A stretch of 64,000 bases of DNA from Lysobacter sp. (GCA_013141175.1 JABFRN010000001.1:1054001-1118000); one strand, 5' to 3'. Counted from the stretch's first letter, positions 12,076 through 20,826 are shown. The notes: generated by a model not told the origin, from the sequence alone. Numbers and translations: made by a program.

Positions 12076-13074
12076 TCAGCTTGAGTCCGCATAGGATGCC
12101 GCTAGCCGCTTCAGCCCCTCATCGATGCTCACGCGCGGCGCATAGCCGAAATCGCGCGTCGCCGGGGCCATGTCGTACCAGTGGGTAGTGCTCAGTTGTT
12201 CAGCGAGAAACCGCGTCAGCGGCGGCTCGTCCTTCAGGCGCAGCAACGGCCACAGCAGTTCGCAGATCGCGCCGATCGCATAAGCCACGCCGAACGGCAG
12301 GGTCTTGTCGACTTCGGGCGCACCGACCGCGCGCAGCAGCGCGTTGATCATCTCGCGCGAGGTCCTGGGTTCGCCGTTGCTGATGAAATACGCCTTGCCC
12401 GCGCATGCCGCGCCCGGCGCCAGCGCAGCGAACGCATCGAAATGCGCCTGTGCGGCGTTGTCGATGTATGTGGTATCGATCTTGTTGTAGCCACCGCCGA
12501 CGAACCGCAATCTTCCCGCCTTCGCCCGCGACACCAATCGCGGCACCAGTTGCTGATCGCCCGGCCCCCAGATCAGTCGCGGACGCAACGCGACGGTGGC
12601 GAGACCCGCGTCGTTGGCGGCCAGCACCGCTTTCTCGGCAATGGTCTTGGTGGCCGCATACGGCGCCTTGAAGTCTTCGCCATAGGGCACGGTGTCGGCG
12701 GTGCCGCCCTCCACCGGATGGGTCGCGCGATGGGTCACGCTGGGCGTCGAGGTGTAGACCAATCGGCCGATACCGTGCGCGCGGCAGCCGGCCAGCACAT
12801 TCTCGGTACCGACGACATTCGCGAGATGGTAACTCTCGTAGCTGCCCCAGGCGCCGGCCTTGGCCGCGTTGTGGAACACCGCGTCCATCCCGGCGCAGGC
12901 CGCGATCATCGCCTCGCGATGGGCCAGATCGCCCTGGATCTGGCGCACGCCCAGCGGCTCCAGCGAGCGGTAATGCCCACGGTTGTAACTCGAGACCTCG
13001 TGGCCCTGTTCGACCAGGCCCTTGCAGAGCGCGTGGCCCAGGAATCCGCCGCCGCCGGTGACCAAAATCTTCAT
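12076..13074 (-). CDS. oleD: 2-alkyl-3-oxoalkanoate reductase OleD
   Basis: A 332-residue extended short-chain dehydrogenase. It has the Rossmann motif GGGGFLG (residues 7-13) for NADPH, the catalytic YxxxK (Tyr139, Lys143 in APYAATKT) and a 3-beta-hydroxysteroid dehydrogenase-like C-terminus. In the Xanthomonas and Stenotrophomonas olefin pathway OleD reduces the 2-alkyl-3-ketoacid made by OleA to the beta-hydroxy acid used by OleC. The identification rests on the family plus the presence of oleA, oleB and oleC on the same strand within 8 kb. Start at the ATG 13072-13074 just before MKILVTG; the ORF upstream of it is repeat-derived. A DUF559 gene ends 10 bp upstream. Confidence 0.9.
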   Translation of the reverse strand: MKILVTGGGGFLGHALCKGLVEQGHEVSSYNRGHYRSLEPLGVRQIQGDLAHREAMIAACAGMDAVFHNAAKAGAWGSYESYHLANVVGTENVLAGCRAHGIGRLVYTSTPSVTHRATHPVEGGTADTVPYGEDFKAPYAATKTIAEKAVLAANDAGLATVALRPRLIWGPGDQQLVPRLVSRAKAGRLRFVGGGYNKIDTTYIDNAAQAHFDAFAALAPGAACAGKAYFISNGEPRTSREMINALLRAVGAPEVDKTLPFGVAYAIGAICELLWPLLRLKDEPPLTRFLAEQLSTTHWYDMAPATRDFGYAPRVSIDEGLKRLAASYADSS

Positions 13075-13084
13075 GTATTTGTCT

Positions 13085-13486
13085 TCACGAATTCTCGCTT
13101 GACTCCCTCCCTTTCGCCGCAGGCGAAGGGGAGGGTTGGGGAGGGGTGAACTCACGGGTCAGATGTCGATGCAGATCGGCTACCACATCCTCGGCACGCT
13201 GCAGCACATCATGATTCCAATATCGCAGCACACGATAACCGTGTCGTTCCAGCACTACCGTTCGTTGCGCATCATAGCCCGATTGCAGCGCATGCTGACC
13301 ACCATCGACCTCGACCACCAGCTTCGCCTGCGGGCACAGAAAATCGGCGATGTAGCCATGAATCGGCACCTGCCGCCGGAAGCGGAAACCCTCGATCTGT
13401 CTTCCGCGCAGGTACCGCCACAATTGCTGTTCGGCTTCGGTCATCGTTTTGCGCAATCGCCTGGCGCGGCGTCTGTTGGCTTGCAT
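13085..13486 (-). CDS. DUF559 (Vsr-like) endonuclease-domain protein
   Basis: A 133-residue protein of the DUF559 family, related to very-short-patch repair and restriction-type nucleases: basic N-terminus ([21 protein letters not shown]), the core '[32 protein letters not shown]' region with the D...ExDG metal-binding residues (Asp, then Glu-Val-Asp-Gly), and a C-terminal [12 protein letters not shown] motif. The enzymatic core ends near residue 112; the last 20 residues ([20 protein letters not shown]) are encoded by the CCCTCC repeat at 13098-13146. An inverted copy of that repeat lies just upstream at 13519-13567, so the gene is bracketed by facing repeats. It splits the interval between oleD and DUF4197 and is probably not part of olefin synthesis. 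Confidence 0.85.
   Translation of the reverse strand: MQANRRRARRLRKTMTEAEQQLWRYLRGRQIEGFRFRRQVPIHGYIADFLCPQAKLVVEVDGGQHALQSGYDAQRTVVLERHGYRVLRYWNHDVLQRAEDVVADLHRHLTREFTPPQPSPSPAAKGRESSENS
13098..13146. repeat. CCCTCC-type hairpin repeat inside the DUF559 3' end
   Basis: CTCCCTCCCTTTCGCCGCAG and its complementary half GGCGAAGGGGAGGG, followed by TTGGGGAGGGG. It codes for the Pro/Ser-rich tail of the DUF559 protein on the minus strand. Confidence 0.8.
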
Positions 13487-13518
13487 ACATGCAGATCCTG
13501 TCGTTGGTGTGGAGGTTT

Positions 13519-13730
13519 TCACCCCTCCCCAACCCTCCCCTTCGCCTGCGGCGAAAAGGAGGGAGTTGTTCCGGGTCGCCATTTCTTCTGGGGAGTGCCC
13601 GAAGCAAGCCGATTTACCCGCGCTGTGATGTGCGTTTGAAACAAGCCGCAGCCTCATGACGAAGACTTGAAGCAGGCGCTTGGCTCCCTCCCTTTCGCCG
13701 CAGGCGAAGGGGAGGGCTGGGGAGGGGGCT
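13519..13730. repeat. two further CCCTCC-type hairpin repeats in the DUF559-DUF4197 gap
   Basis: The gene-free stretch 13487-13868 holds one repeat at about 13519-13567, inverted relative to the copy at 13098, and another at 13681-13730 in the same orientation as 13098. Nothing else recognisable was seen there apart from the ribosome-binding site of the next gene. Confidence 0.78.
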
Positions 13731-13868
13731 GATCGAGTACAACAACAGCCTGCAACCAGAGACACCCGGCGTCTGTAGGAAAACCCTGCGTGAAAAAGTC
13801 GGTCGTTCACGCAGCAGGCACGCAGAGCTGGGCGTATGCTGCCGCCATCCGACTTGAGGAGCCCTGCC

Positions 13869-14621
13869 ATGCGTCGTTCCGCCCTCGTTCTCACCGCCTG
13901 CATCGCCGTCGCGACCGCCGCCACCGCAGGCGCGCAATCGATCGAACAGCAGCTCAGGGACCGCCTGCTCGGCACCGGCAGCAGCACCACGAACCTCAAC
14001 GAGCGCGATGCCTCCGGCGGCATCAAGGAAGCGCTCGCGCAAGGTGTGGACCGTGCGGTGCGCCAGCTCGGCAAGCCCGACGGATTCTTCCGTGATCAGG
14101 CGGTGAAGATCCTGGTGCCGGAGAAACTGCGCAGACTCGCCGATCTCGCCCGCCAGCTGGGCGCCGGCAAGAAAGTGGATGCGTTCGAGCTGTCGATGAA
14201 CCGCGCGGCGGAGAAAGCGGTGCCGATGGCGGCGAACATCCTCGCCGACTCGGTGCGGCAGATGACCCTGCAGGACGCGATCGGCCTGGTGCGCGGCGGC
14301 GATACCTCGGCGACGGATTTCTTCCGCCGAACCAGCGAGCAGAAGCTGTACGCCGCGTTCCTGCCGATCGTCGCGAAGCAGACCGCTGAAGTCGGCGTCA
14401 CCAAGAAGTATAAGGATTTCAGCAAGAAGGCCGGCGGCAATGCGCTGGCCGGTGCGTTGCTCGGCGGCAACTCGAACGGCGCCACCAGCGCGGATCTCGA
14501 CGACTACGTGACCCGAGAAGCCATCGACGGCCTGTTCCATGTGATCGCCGAACAGGAAAAGCAGATCCGCAACAATCCGGCATCGCGCACGACCGATCTG
14601 CTGCGGCGGGTGTTCAAGTAA
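13869..14621 (+). CDS. DUF4197 domain exported protein
   Basis: A 250-residue protein with a signal peptide (SALVLTACIAVATAATAGAQ). The mature part fits DUF4197: 'ASGGIKEALAQGVDRAVRQLGKPDGFFRD' near the start, a helical core with 'LQDAIGLVRGGDTSATDFFRRTS' in the middle and 'YVTREAIDGLFHVIAEQEKQIRNNP' at the end. These are periplasmic proteins of unknown function found in many gammaproteobacteria. The ATG at 13869 is preceded by GAGGAG at 8 bases, which selects it over the in-frame ATG at 13836. It is transcribed opposite to and converges with oleC, ending 33 bp from the oleC stop. Confidence 0.87.
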   Translation: MRRSALVLTACIAVATAATAGAQSIEQQLRDRLLGTGSSTTNLNERDASGGIKEALAQGVDRAVRQLGKPDGFFRDQAVKILVPEKLRRLADLARQLGAGKKVDAFELSMNRAAEKAVPMAANILADSVRQMTLQDAIGLVRGGDTSATDFFRRTSEQKLYAAFLPIVAKQTAEVGVTKKYKDFSKKAGGNALAGALLGGNSNGATSADLDDYVTREAIDGLFHVIAEQEKQIRNNPASRTTDLLRRVFK

Positions 14622-14654
14622 GCCGGATCGATTAGGCCGGATCGATCGCCTGCC

Positions 14655-16298
14655 TCAGCATTTCTGCTTCGCCGCCCACACCGCCAGTGTCTCGCGCCCG
14701 ATCTTGGCGTTGTGGCGGATGTCGACCGGGAACGGCTTCGGATAAAGCAGGAAGGTCTGCACCGGCGCAGTGTGGACGAAGCCTTCGCCCATGTGCCGCA
14801 GTTTCAGTTCGATCCGCTCCCACTCCATCGCGGCCACGCCTTCGCGCAGTTCGACGCAGAGCACCGGCCGCTGTTCGCCGAAAGCGCCGATCCCCACCAG
14901 CGCGGTACGGCGCACGTCGGGATGCGCGTTGAACACCGGCTCGACCTGTTCGGTGCACAGCGTCGCGCGCGCGGTGACCACGCGCTGGGTCTTGCGTCCG
15001 CAGAACCACAGCCGGCCTTCGCCATCGAAATAACCGAGATCGCCCATGCGATGGACGATGCGCTCGCCGCCGTCCGGCAGGATTTCGCGGATTTTCGCGG
15101 TGCGCGTGGCGGCATCGCGATTGAAATAGGCATCGGTGGCGGTGGGTCCGGCGACCGTGATCTCGCCGATCATTCCGCCCTCCGCGATGAGATCGTCGGA
15201 CCAGGTGTCGAAGGCGACATCCTCGACGCGGATCAGTCGCACGATGTTCGGCGGCACCGGACGGCCGACGCAGGTGCCGGCGCCCTGTTCGGTGCGCGTG
15301 CGCAGCGTCAGTAGTTCGCGGCCTTCGATCACCGCCACCGGCAGGCATTCGGTGGCGCCGTAGGGCGTCCAGAAATTCGCGTCGGCCGGCAGCAGTCCGC
15401 GCAGCTTCGCGACCACGTCCGCCGGTACCGGCGCGCCCGCCGACATCACCGTCTTCAGGCCCGGCAGCGGCTGCCCGTATTCGGCGAGCACGCGCATCAG
15501 CGCGGGCGAACCGAAGAGCTGGTCGACACCGAAGCGCGCGATCGCCGCATGCAGCTTGCGCGGATCGGCCTTGGCGGGGTTGGTCGGATCCATGTCGGGA
15601 ATGATCGAGGTCACGCCGAACGCGGGATCGAACAGCGCGAACGGCGGAAACGTCGGCAGATTCACGCCGCCCGGTACGATGCCGAAGGCCTCGCCCATCA
15701 TCGCGATCTGGGCGACGAAATGACGATGGCGGTAGACCACGCCCTTGGGCACGCCGGTGGAGCCGCTGGTGAACAGCAGCGCGGCCATGTCATCGGGCTG
15801 CGTGTCGGCGAGCTGCGGACCGGCGTGCGCGCCTGAGGTTTCGACCTCGGCCAGCGTCGCGTCGGCGAACCACGGGCGCGCACCGGTGGTGATGCGCACA
15901 CGCGCGCTGCGCGCCCAGCCCAGCAATGCGCGCGCGAACTGCGCCAGCGGAATGCCGATGAAGGCCTCGGCCTGCGCTTCGTCCAGGCACTGCTTCAAGG
16001 CGCGCTTGTCGATGCCCGGATCGACCAGCACCGGCACCGCGCCGGCCTTGAACAGCGCGAACATCAGCAGGAAGAATTCGGGCGTCGGCCGCACCATCAG
16101 CACCGTACGCGTACCACGGACGATGCCGCGTTTCGCCAGACCGGCGGCGATGGCGTCGCTGCGCGCGTCCAGTTCGGCGTAGGTCAATGCGATGTCGTAG
16201 CCGCCGTCGCGTCCGGGGCAGCGCATCGCCACCTGATCGGGACGTTCGCGCGCGAGGCGCGGAAGACTGGCGGCGATGTTGCAGGGCGTGGTCGTCAT
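14655..16298 (-). CDS. oleC: beta-lactone synthetase OleC
   Basis: A 547-residue member of the ANL adenylate-forming superfamily. It carries the phosphate-binding loop LLFTSGSTGVPKGV (near residues 190-203), the YGATE motif (TPYGATECLPV) and the C-terminal hinge block GDLGYFDGEGRLWFCGRKTQ. In the ole pathway OleC uses ATP to turn the 2-alkyl-3-hydroxy acid from OleD into a cis beta-lactone. Assignment to OleC rather than a fatty acyl-CoA ligase is based on the neighbouring oleA, oleB and oleD and on overall length (Xanthomonas OleC about 550). The ATG at 16296-16298 gives the start MTTTPCNIAASLP; further upstream codons fall in a REP-like inverted repeat. Confidence 0.9.
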   Translation of the reverse strand: MTTTPCNIAASLPRLARERPDQVAMRCPGRDGGYDIALTYAELDARSDAIAAGLAKRGIVRGTRTVLMVRPTPEFFLLMFALFKAGAVPVLVDPGIDKRALKQCLDEAQAEAFIGIPLAQFARALLGWARSARVRITTGARPWFADATLAEVETSGAHAGPQLADTQPDDMAALLFTSGSTGVPKGVVYRHRHFVAQIAMMGEAFGIVPGGVNLPTFPPFALFDPAFGVTSIIPDMDPTNPAKADPRKLHAAIARFGVDQLFGSPALMRVLAEYGQPLPGLKTVMSAGAPVPADVVAKLRGLLPADANFWTPYGATECLPVAVIEGRELLTLRTRTEQGAGTCVGRPVPPNIVRLIRVEDVAFDTWSDDLIAEGGMIGEITVAGPTATDAYFNRDAATRTAKIREILPDGGERIVHRMGDLGYFDGEGRLWFCGRKTQRVVTARATLCTEQVEPVFNAHPDVRRTALVGIGAFGEQRPVLCVELREGVAAMEWERIELKLRHMGEGFVHTAPVQTFLLYPKPFPVDIRHNAKIGRETLAVWAAKQKC

Positions 16299-16322
16299 CG
16301 CGGGATTGTAACGGCCGCTCCA

Positions 16323-16421
16323 TGCGGGAGGGCCTTCAGGCCCGAGCGTTTCGGCATCGAACGGCGGACAAGGATGTCCAGGGATTCTCGAAGAGCCCGT
16401 GCCTGAAGGCCCTCCCACGCA
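16323..16421. repeat. inverted repeat between oleC and the YkgJ-like gene
   Basis: TGCGGGAGGGCCTTCAGGC at 16323-16341 pairs with GCCTGAAGGCCCTCCC at 16401-16416 across about 60 bases. Sixteen base pairs are perfect. It lies in the divergent gap upstream of oleC and may be a REP-type or regulatory structure. Confidence 0.75.
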
Positions 16422-16466
16422 CATCGCGGCGATCACCACTCGGGCAATTCCGCTCTAAGATCGCAT

Positions 16467-16826
16467 ATGCAACATCCCTGTCTGTCCTGCGGCGCCTGCT
16501 GCGCCCACTACCGCGTCAGCCTGCACTGGTCCGAGGCCGAACCCGATCTCGGCGGGCAGGTGCCGGTCGCGCTCACCGAAACCTTCGGCCCGCACCAGCG
16601 CTGCATGCGCGGCACCTGGGCCGAGCAGCCGCATTGCATCGCGCTGCAGGGCACGGTCGGCGCATCCGTGTCCTGTTCGATCTACGACGCGCGCCCCGGC
16701 GCCTGCCGCGAGCTGCGGATGTCGTGGGAAGACGGCACGCCGAATCCGCAGTGCGATCAGGCGCGCATCGCCTACGGTCTTGCGGTGTTGACGCGCGAAG
16801 ACGTCGAACGCGCGCTCGGGCCTTAA
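16467..16826 (+). CDS. YkgJ-family cysteine-cluster protein (UPF0153-like)
   Basis: A 119-residue soluble protein with the N-terminal motif CLSCGACC, a further Cys at residue 46, then CSIYDARPGACRELR and a late Cys in NPQCDQAR. This spacing is the YkgJ/UPF0153 zinc- or iron-sulfur-binding cluster family, of unknown biochemical role. It stands alone on the + strand between oleC and the UbiM-like gene, and its stop codon overlaps the stop of the latter (both read from TTAA at 16823-16826). Confidence 0.88.
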   Translation: MQHPCLSCGACCAHYRVSLHWSEAEPDLGGQVPVALTETFGPHQRCMRGTWAEQPHCIALQGTVGASVSCSIYDARPGACRELRMSWEDGTPNPQCDQARIAYGLAVLTREDVERALGP

Positions 16827-18058
16827 CGCGGCATCGGCCGCAATCGTTCGACGAACTTGCGCAACGGCGGCGGCCCGCGCCGGCCGTCGTCGGTCAATCC
16901 GGCCATCACCATGCGCCGGAACGGGCCGATCCGCTGCGCGATCCGCAGCGCTTTGCGGCGGACGAATTTCGCCGGCGCCGAATCGTCGGTGTACAGACCG
17001 GCGACCAGCTGGGTCGCCAGATACAGCGGTCGCGTCGCATGGCGGTGGTCGCGTTCGTAGCGTTCGAGCAGGCTGCGGCGCCAGAACGGTCGTCCGGCCG
17101 CGTGCGCTTCGCGGATCGCGCGCGCCAGCGCGTCCTGCCCGAGCAATCCGAAATTGAACCCGTGCGCGGTCACCGGATGCATGCCGACGGCGGCGTCGCC
17201 GATGGTCGCGAAGCGTTCGGACACGAAGCGCTGCGGATACACGCCGACCAGCGGATAGGCGCAGCACGGACCGATGAAGGTCATCGCACCCAGCCGCTGC
17301 TGGAAGCGTCGGCTCATGTCCGCGCCGAACGCGTCCGCATCCATCGCCTGCACGGTCAATGCCTCCTGATGCGGCAGGGTCAGCACCACCGACGAGGTGT
17401 GCGCGTCGTGCAGCGGCAGCAGCGCGAGCGTCTGTCCGTAGTCGAACCATTCCCACGCGGTCTGCGCATGTTCGCGCGCGTGCTGCACGCGGCACACCAG
17501 CATGGTCTTGCCGAAATCGCGCATCGTCGCGGGAATGCCCACCGCGCGTCGCGTTTCCGAGAAGCGGCTGTCGGCCGCGACGATCAGATCCGCCTGCAGG
17601 CACTCGCCGTTGTCCAGCCGCACTTCGGCGCCGTCGGCATCGGCATGCACGCCGATCACGCGCACGCCGTCGATCAGGGTCGCCTCGCCCGCCGCTTCCA
17701 TCGCTTCGAAGGCGACGCGGCGGATCGCGCGATTCGGCACCAGCCAACCGAGCTGCGGCTGGCCGCTGTCCTCGTGCCGGAAGCGCAGGCCGTCGGTGTC
17801 GCCGCCATCCAGCACCAGCGCATCGCGCAGCGTCGCGACCTCGTCGTCGGCGAGGCGCTGCCACAGGCCGAGTTCACGCATCAGCCGCTGCGAACGATGG
17901 GTCAGCGCGATCTCGCGACCGTCGTCGACGGGATCGGCCAGCGCCGCGCGCGGCTGGCGTTCGACCAGCGCCACCTTCAGGCCGCTGCCGGCGAGCGAGC
18001 GGGCGAAACCCAGGCCGGCAGGGCCGGCGCCGACCACCACGATATCGAAACGGGACAT
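16823..18058 (-). CDS. FAD-dependent aromatic hydroxylase, UbiH/UbiM type
   Basis: A 411-residue flavin monooxygenase. It begins MSRFDIVVVGAGPAGLGFAR with the GxGxxG dinucleotide fold, has the middle FAD/NADPH motif (ADLIVAADSRFSETRR) and the second FAD motif with GD (ATIGDAAVGMHPVTAHGFNFGL). The 'DDGREIALTHRSQRLMRELGLW' segment resembles UbiM, the 5-demethoxyubiquinol hydroxylase found in some proteobacteria, but I cannot separate UbiM from UbiH or UbiI by eye. It would hydroxylate the ring of ubiquinone precursors. Start at ATG 18056-18058, preceded by GAGGGCGGC. It lies between oleC and oleB on the same strand, 90 bp downstream of oleB, so it may be cotranscribed with the ole genes. Confidence 0.82.
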   Translation of the reverse strand: MSRFDIVVVGAGPAGLGFARSLAGSGLKVALVERQPRAALADPVDDGREIALTHRSQRLMRELGLWQRLADDEVATLRDALVLDGGDTDGLRFRHEDSGQPQLGWLVPNRAIRRVAFEAMEAAGEATLIDGVRVIGVHADADGAEVRLDNGECLQADLIVAADSRFSETRRAVGIPATMRDFGKTMLVCRVQHAREHAQTAWEWFDYGQTLALLPLHDAHTSSVVLTLPHQEALTVQAMDADAFGADMSRRFQQRLGAMTFIGPCCAYPLVGVYPQRFVSERFATIGDAAVGMHPVTAHGFNFGLLGQDALARAIREAHAAGRPFWRRSLLERYERDHRHATRPLYLATQLVAGLYTDDSAPAKFVRRKALRIAQRIGPFRRMVMAGLTDDGRRGPPPLRKFVERLRPMPR

Positions 18059-18148
18059 GCCGCCCTCGCGGGTTGTGCGAAGGCCGCAGCTTAGACAGTC
18101 GACAGGTCCATCGAGTTGATCCGGGTCAACTCGCCCGGACACCACGCC

Positions 18149-19066
18149 TCAAACCGGATGCGTGTCCAGGAACCTGCGCATCGCCGGTACCAGCACCTCG
18201 TGCTTGTCCTCCATCACGTAGTGGCCGGCGTCCTCGAACGCATGCGCTTCGGCCTCCGGCAATGCGCGTTGGAAACCTTCGAGGAAGTGGTGATCGAAGA
18301 CGAAATCGCGCAACCCCCAGCCGATGAACGCCGGGCGGTTGGCATAGGCGTGCAGGCGCTTCGCGGAGGCATTCACCAGCGTCCACGCCGGATCGCCCTC
18401 GCTCAGCGGAATGTCCTGCACGAAGCGCAGGGTGGAGATGCGGTTGGCCCAGGAATCGTAGGGCGCCTCGTAGGCGCGACGCACGTCGGCCGGCATCTTC
18501 CGGATCACGCCGTCGCGCGCGGCGCCGGCCGAGAACGCATTGAAACCGCGGATCATCAGCGCGCCCAGCTTCATGTCGCGGCCGAGCTTCAGCTGCCACG
18601 GCAGCGGTTTCGCCGCCGGCAGCGGGAACGCGGCGGTGTTGGTGATCAGCAGCCGGCGCACCTGCGCCTCGTGGGCCAGCGCCCAGCCGAAACCGATCAT
18701 GCCGCCCCAATCGTGTACCGCCATCGTCAACGGGCCATCGATACCCAGCGAATCGAGCAGCCGGGTGAGATCGTCGACGCGCGACTGCAGGGTGTAGGTG
18801 TAGTCCTTGTCCGACGGCTTGTCCGACAACCCCATGCCGATGTGGTCCGGCACGATGCAGCGGTACGCTTTGCCCTGGGCGGGGTCGCGCAGCCCCAGCA
18901 CCAGATGCCGCCAGTAGTAACTCCACGACGGATTGCCGTGCAGCATCAGCACGATCTCGCCGTCGCGCGGGCCTTCGTCCAGATACGACATCGAAATGCC
19001 GGGCCGCACTTCGAGGCGTTTGGGGGTGAAGGGGTAGTCGGGGTAGTTCGTCATCGCGATTCGCAT
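18149..19066 (-). CDS. oleB: beta-lactone decarboxylase OleB (alpha/beta hydrolase, haloalkane dehalogenase-like)
   Basis: An alpha/beta hydrolase of about 305 residues with the nucleophile-elbow Asp in VHDWGGMIG (Asp119 counted from 19066), the oxyanion block HGNPSWSYYW and a late His in DAGHYVMEDK. This Asp-His-acid arrangement is that of haloalkane dehalogenases; in ole clusters the homologue OleB instead opens the beta-lactone and releases CO2 and a cis-olefin. The start is uncertain: ATG at 19066 or ATG at 19054 (MTNYPDYPF); the second aligns better with the N-termini I recall for OleB. The gene lies 49 bp downstream of oleA, with a terminator-like hairpin between. Confidence 0.9.
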   Translation of the reverse strand: MRIAMTNYPDYPFTPKRLEVRPGISMSYLDEGPRDGEIVLMLHGNPSWSYYWRHLVLGLRDPAQGKAYRCIVPDHIGMGLSDKPSDKDYTYTLQSRVDDLTRLLDSLGIDGPLTMAVHDWGGMIGFGWALAHEAQVRRLLITNTAAFPLPAAKPLPWQLKLGRDMKLGALMIRGFNAFSAGAARDGVIRKMPADVRRAYEAPYDSWANRISTLRFVQDIPLSEGDPAWTLVNASAKRLHAYANRPAFIGWGLRDFVFDHHFLEGFQRALPEAEAHAFEDAGHYVMEDKHEVLVPAMRRFLDTHPV

Positions 19067-19069
19067 ATG

Positions 19070-19092
19070 AAAAGGGCCGGACAGACCGGCCC
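19070..19092 (-). terminator. intrinsic terminator or attenuator between oleA and oleB
   Basis: On the minus strand GGGCCGG, loop TCTGT, CCGGCCC is followed directly by TTTT. It sits between the oleA stop and the oleB start and could make oleA more abundant than the downstream genes. Confidence 0.65.
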
Positions 19093-19115
19093 TCGGATGG
19101 ATGTGCCGATCCGGA

Positions 19116-20132
19116 TTACCAGACCACTTCCGCCATCGAGCAGTTGAGGCCCGAGCCGATCCCCAGCAGGGCGACGCGGTCGCCTTTCTTCAGTCGGCCC
19201 ATCTCGCGCAGCTTGCTGAGGACGATCGGCACCGAGGCCGGTCCGATGTTGCCGTGTTCGCCGAAGATGGTCAGGACCTTTTTCGGGTCGATGCCGAAGG
19301 CTTCGACCATGGCCTGGGTGTGGACCTTGCTGACCTGGTGGATGACGAATTCGTCGACTTCGTCCACTGCCCAGCCCAGCGCCAGCTTGGCGGCGGCGAA
19401 GGTCTTGGACGCCAGCTTCATGCCTTCGATCAGCAGCATCTTGGTGTCGGTGACCATGCGGTCGAGGTTGCCGCGGCACAGGGTATTCCACTGCGTGGCG
19501 GCGCGGCTGACGCCGCCGCGGTAGCGCGGTGCGCCCGGAGCCAGTTCGGCGCGGGCGAGAACCATGCCGGCGGCGCCGCAGCCCAGGGTGAGCGTGGCCA
19601 TTTCGTTGCGGAACTCTTCTTCGGTCATGTCCGGACTGGCCATGCGCGTCAGGGTTTTTTCGTAGGCGAGATTGGCGGTTTCGCCATCGACGATCAGCGC
19701 GTAGTCGATTTCGCCGCGCTCGATCATGCGGCTGGCGATGTCCATGCCGTTGAGGAACGCGAGGCAGGCGTTGGCGACGTCGAAGTTCTGGCAGGTGTCG
19801 GAGAGGCCGAGGTTGCCGCAGACGATGCTGGCGGTGGACGGCTCCAGATAGTCGCGGCTGACCGAGGTGTTGACCAGCAGGCCGATCCGCGAGGGGTCGA
19901 TGCCGGCATCGGCCAGCGCCTTCACGCCGGCCAGGGTGGCGGCATCGGAGGCTTCGACACCATCGTCCCAGAGACGGCGCGAGCGGATGCCGGCGATATC
20001 TTCGAGGACGTTGGACTTGATCCCCAGACGGTCGAGGGTCGGCTTGAGCCGGGCGTTGATCTCGGCGGAGGTCAGTTGGCGCGGGGCATCGATGTGCGCC
20101 AAGCCGGCAATCGCGACGTGTTGAAACAGCAT
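19116..20132 (-). CDS. oleA: acyl-CoA head-to-head condensing thiolase OleA
   Basis: A 338-residue thiolase-superfamily enzyme, the same length as Xanthomonas campestris OleA. The active-site Cys is Cys123 (DVANACLAFLNG), the catalytic Glu is Glu97 (DYLEPST), and the His and Asn of the FabH-like triad are His265 (VIHQVSK) and Asn295 (GEHGNIGPAS). OleA joins two long-chain acyl-CoAs by Claisen condensation to a 2-alkyl-3-ketoacid, the first step of long-chain olefin synthesis. Start at ATG 20130-20132, giving MLFQHVAIAGLAHI; the longer reading frame lacks a plausible ribosome-binding site. It heads the minus-strand series oleA, oleB, ubiM-like, oleC, oleD. Confidence 0.95.
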   Translation of the reverse strand: MLFQHVAIAGLAHIDAPRQLTSAEINARLKPTLDRLGIKSNVLEDIAGIRSRRLWDDGVEASDAATLAGVKALADAGIDPSRIGLLVNTSVSRDYLEPSTASIVCGNLGLSDTCQNFDVANACLAFLNGMDIASRMIERGEIDYALIVDGETANLAYEKTLTRMASPDMTEEEFRNEMATLTLGCGAAGMVLARAELAPGAPRYRGGVSRAATQWNTLCRGNLDRMVTDTKMLLIEGMKLASKTFAAAKLALGWAVDEVDEFVIHQVSKVHTQAMVEAFGIDPKKVLTIFGEHGNIGPASVPIVLSKLREMGRLKKGDRVALLGIGSGLNCSMAEVVW

Positions 20133-20406
20133 GAGGTGTTCAGCCGTAAAACAGACAGGAACCGTATAGGTTACCGGCTTCGGGGCCCCAGCGCATGCCA
20201 AACCGGCCCAAAGGCCCCATTTCCGGCTCCCCGGAGCCCCGAAACCGCCGCGCCGGGCCTTCCGGAGGCCCCCGGCGACCGCCCGCGAACCCCGCTGTGT
20301 GCCGTTCGGCCCATGGCACCGATTCCGCCTGCGGCCACACTATGGGGATGGCGGCCCCCAGTCTGTGGAGCCGCACCGCATCCCCCACCCCCAGGAAAGA
20401 CATCCG
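20133..20406. promoter_or_regulatory. divergent upstream region of oleA
   Basis: A 274-base gene-free gap between oleA (minus) and the hypothetical gene at 20407 (plus). On the minus strand TATACG lies about 40 bases before the oleA start and could be a -10 box, but no good -35 was found. The rest is GC-rich with GGCCCC and GGCCTT stretches. No operator was recognised. Confidence 0.35.
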
Positions 20407-20802
20407 ATGGCACGGCTGATCGTCGACGCGGTATCGCAGGAATCCAAGTCCATCCACGACGACAGCTTCGTGCTGCTGTTGTTCGCCTCCGTGTCCCATT
20501 CCGAGACCGGCGCCCCGGTGAAAGGCCTGACCGCCGAACATTTCCGGGTGTGTTCGCCGCTGGGCGCGGTGTTCGAGATGAACATCCTGGGGAGCCAGGA
20601 AGTCGATTGGGAGCCCACCGACACCGACGCTGCCGGCTGCTACAGCCTGCGGATCGCGCGCAAATGGGCGCATACGGGCGAATTGAGCGAGTGGAACAAA
20701 CTCGAAGCGGCCTGTTTGGGACTGCAGTTCCGCTTGCCGAGCGCGGACGGTACCGTGCACATGGGGCAGACCACGCTGCGGCAGGACTGTCCGGCGCGCT
20801 GA
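20407..20802 (+). CDS. hypothetical protein
   Basis: A 131-residue protein without signal peptide or membrane span. It begins MARLIVDAVSQESKSIHDD, continues with a hydrophobic beta-strand-like VLLLFASVSH, 'GLTAEHFRVCSPLGAVFEMNIL' and ends with 'GTVHMGQTTLRQDCPAR'. Alternating hydrophobic residues suggest a small beta-sandwich, perhaps Ig-like. AGGAAAG lies about 10 bases before the ATG. It is divergent from oleA and convergent with the DUF4156 gene. I do not recognise a family. Confidence 0.6.
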   Translation: MARLIVDAVSQESKSIHDDSFVLLLFASVSHSETGAPVKGLTAEHFRVCSPLGAVFEMNILGSQEVDWEPTDTDAAGCYSLRIARKWAHTGELSEWNKLEAACLGLQFRLPSADGTVHMGQTTLRQDCPAR

Positions 20803-20826
20803 GTCGCCGCGTTCCCTGCGTCGCTG

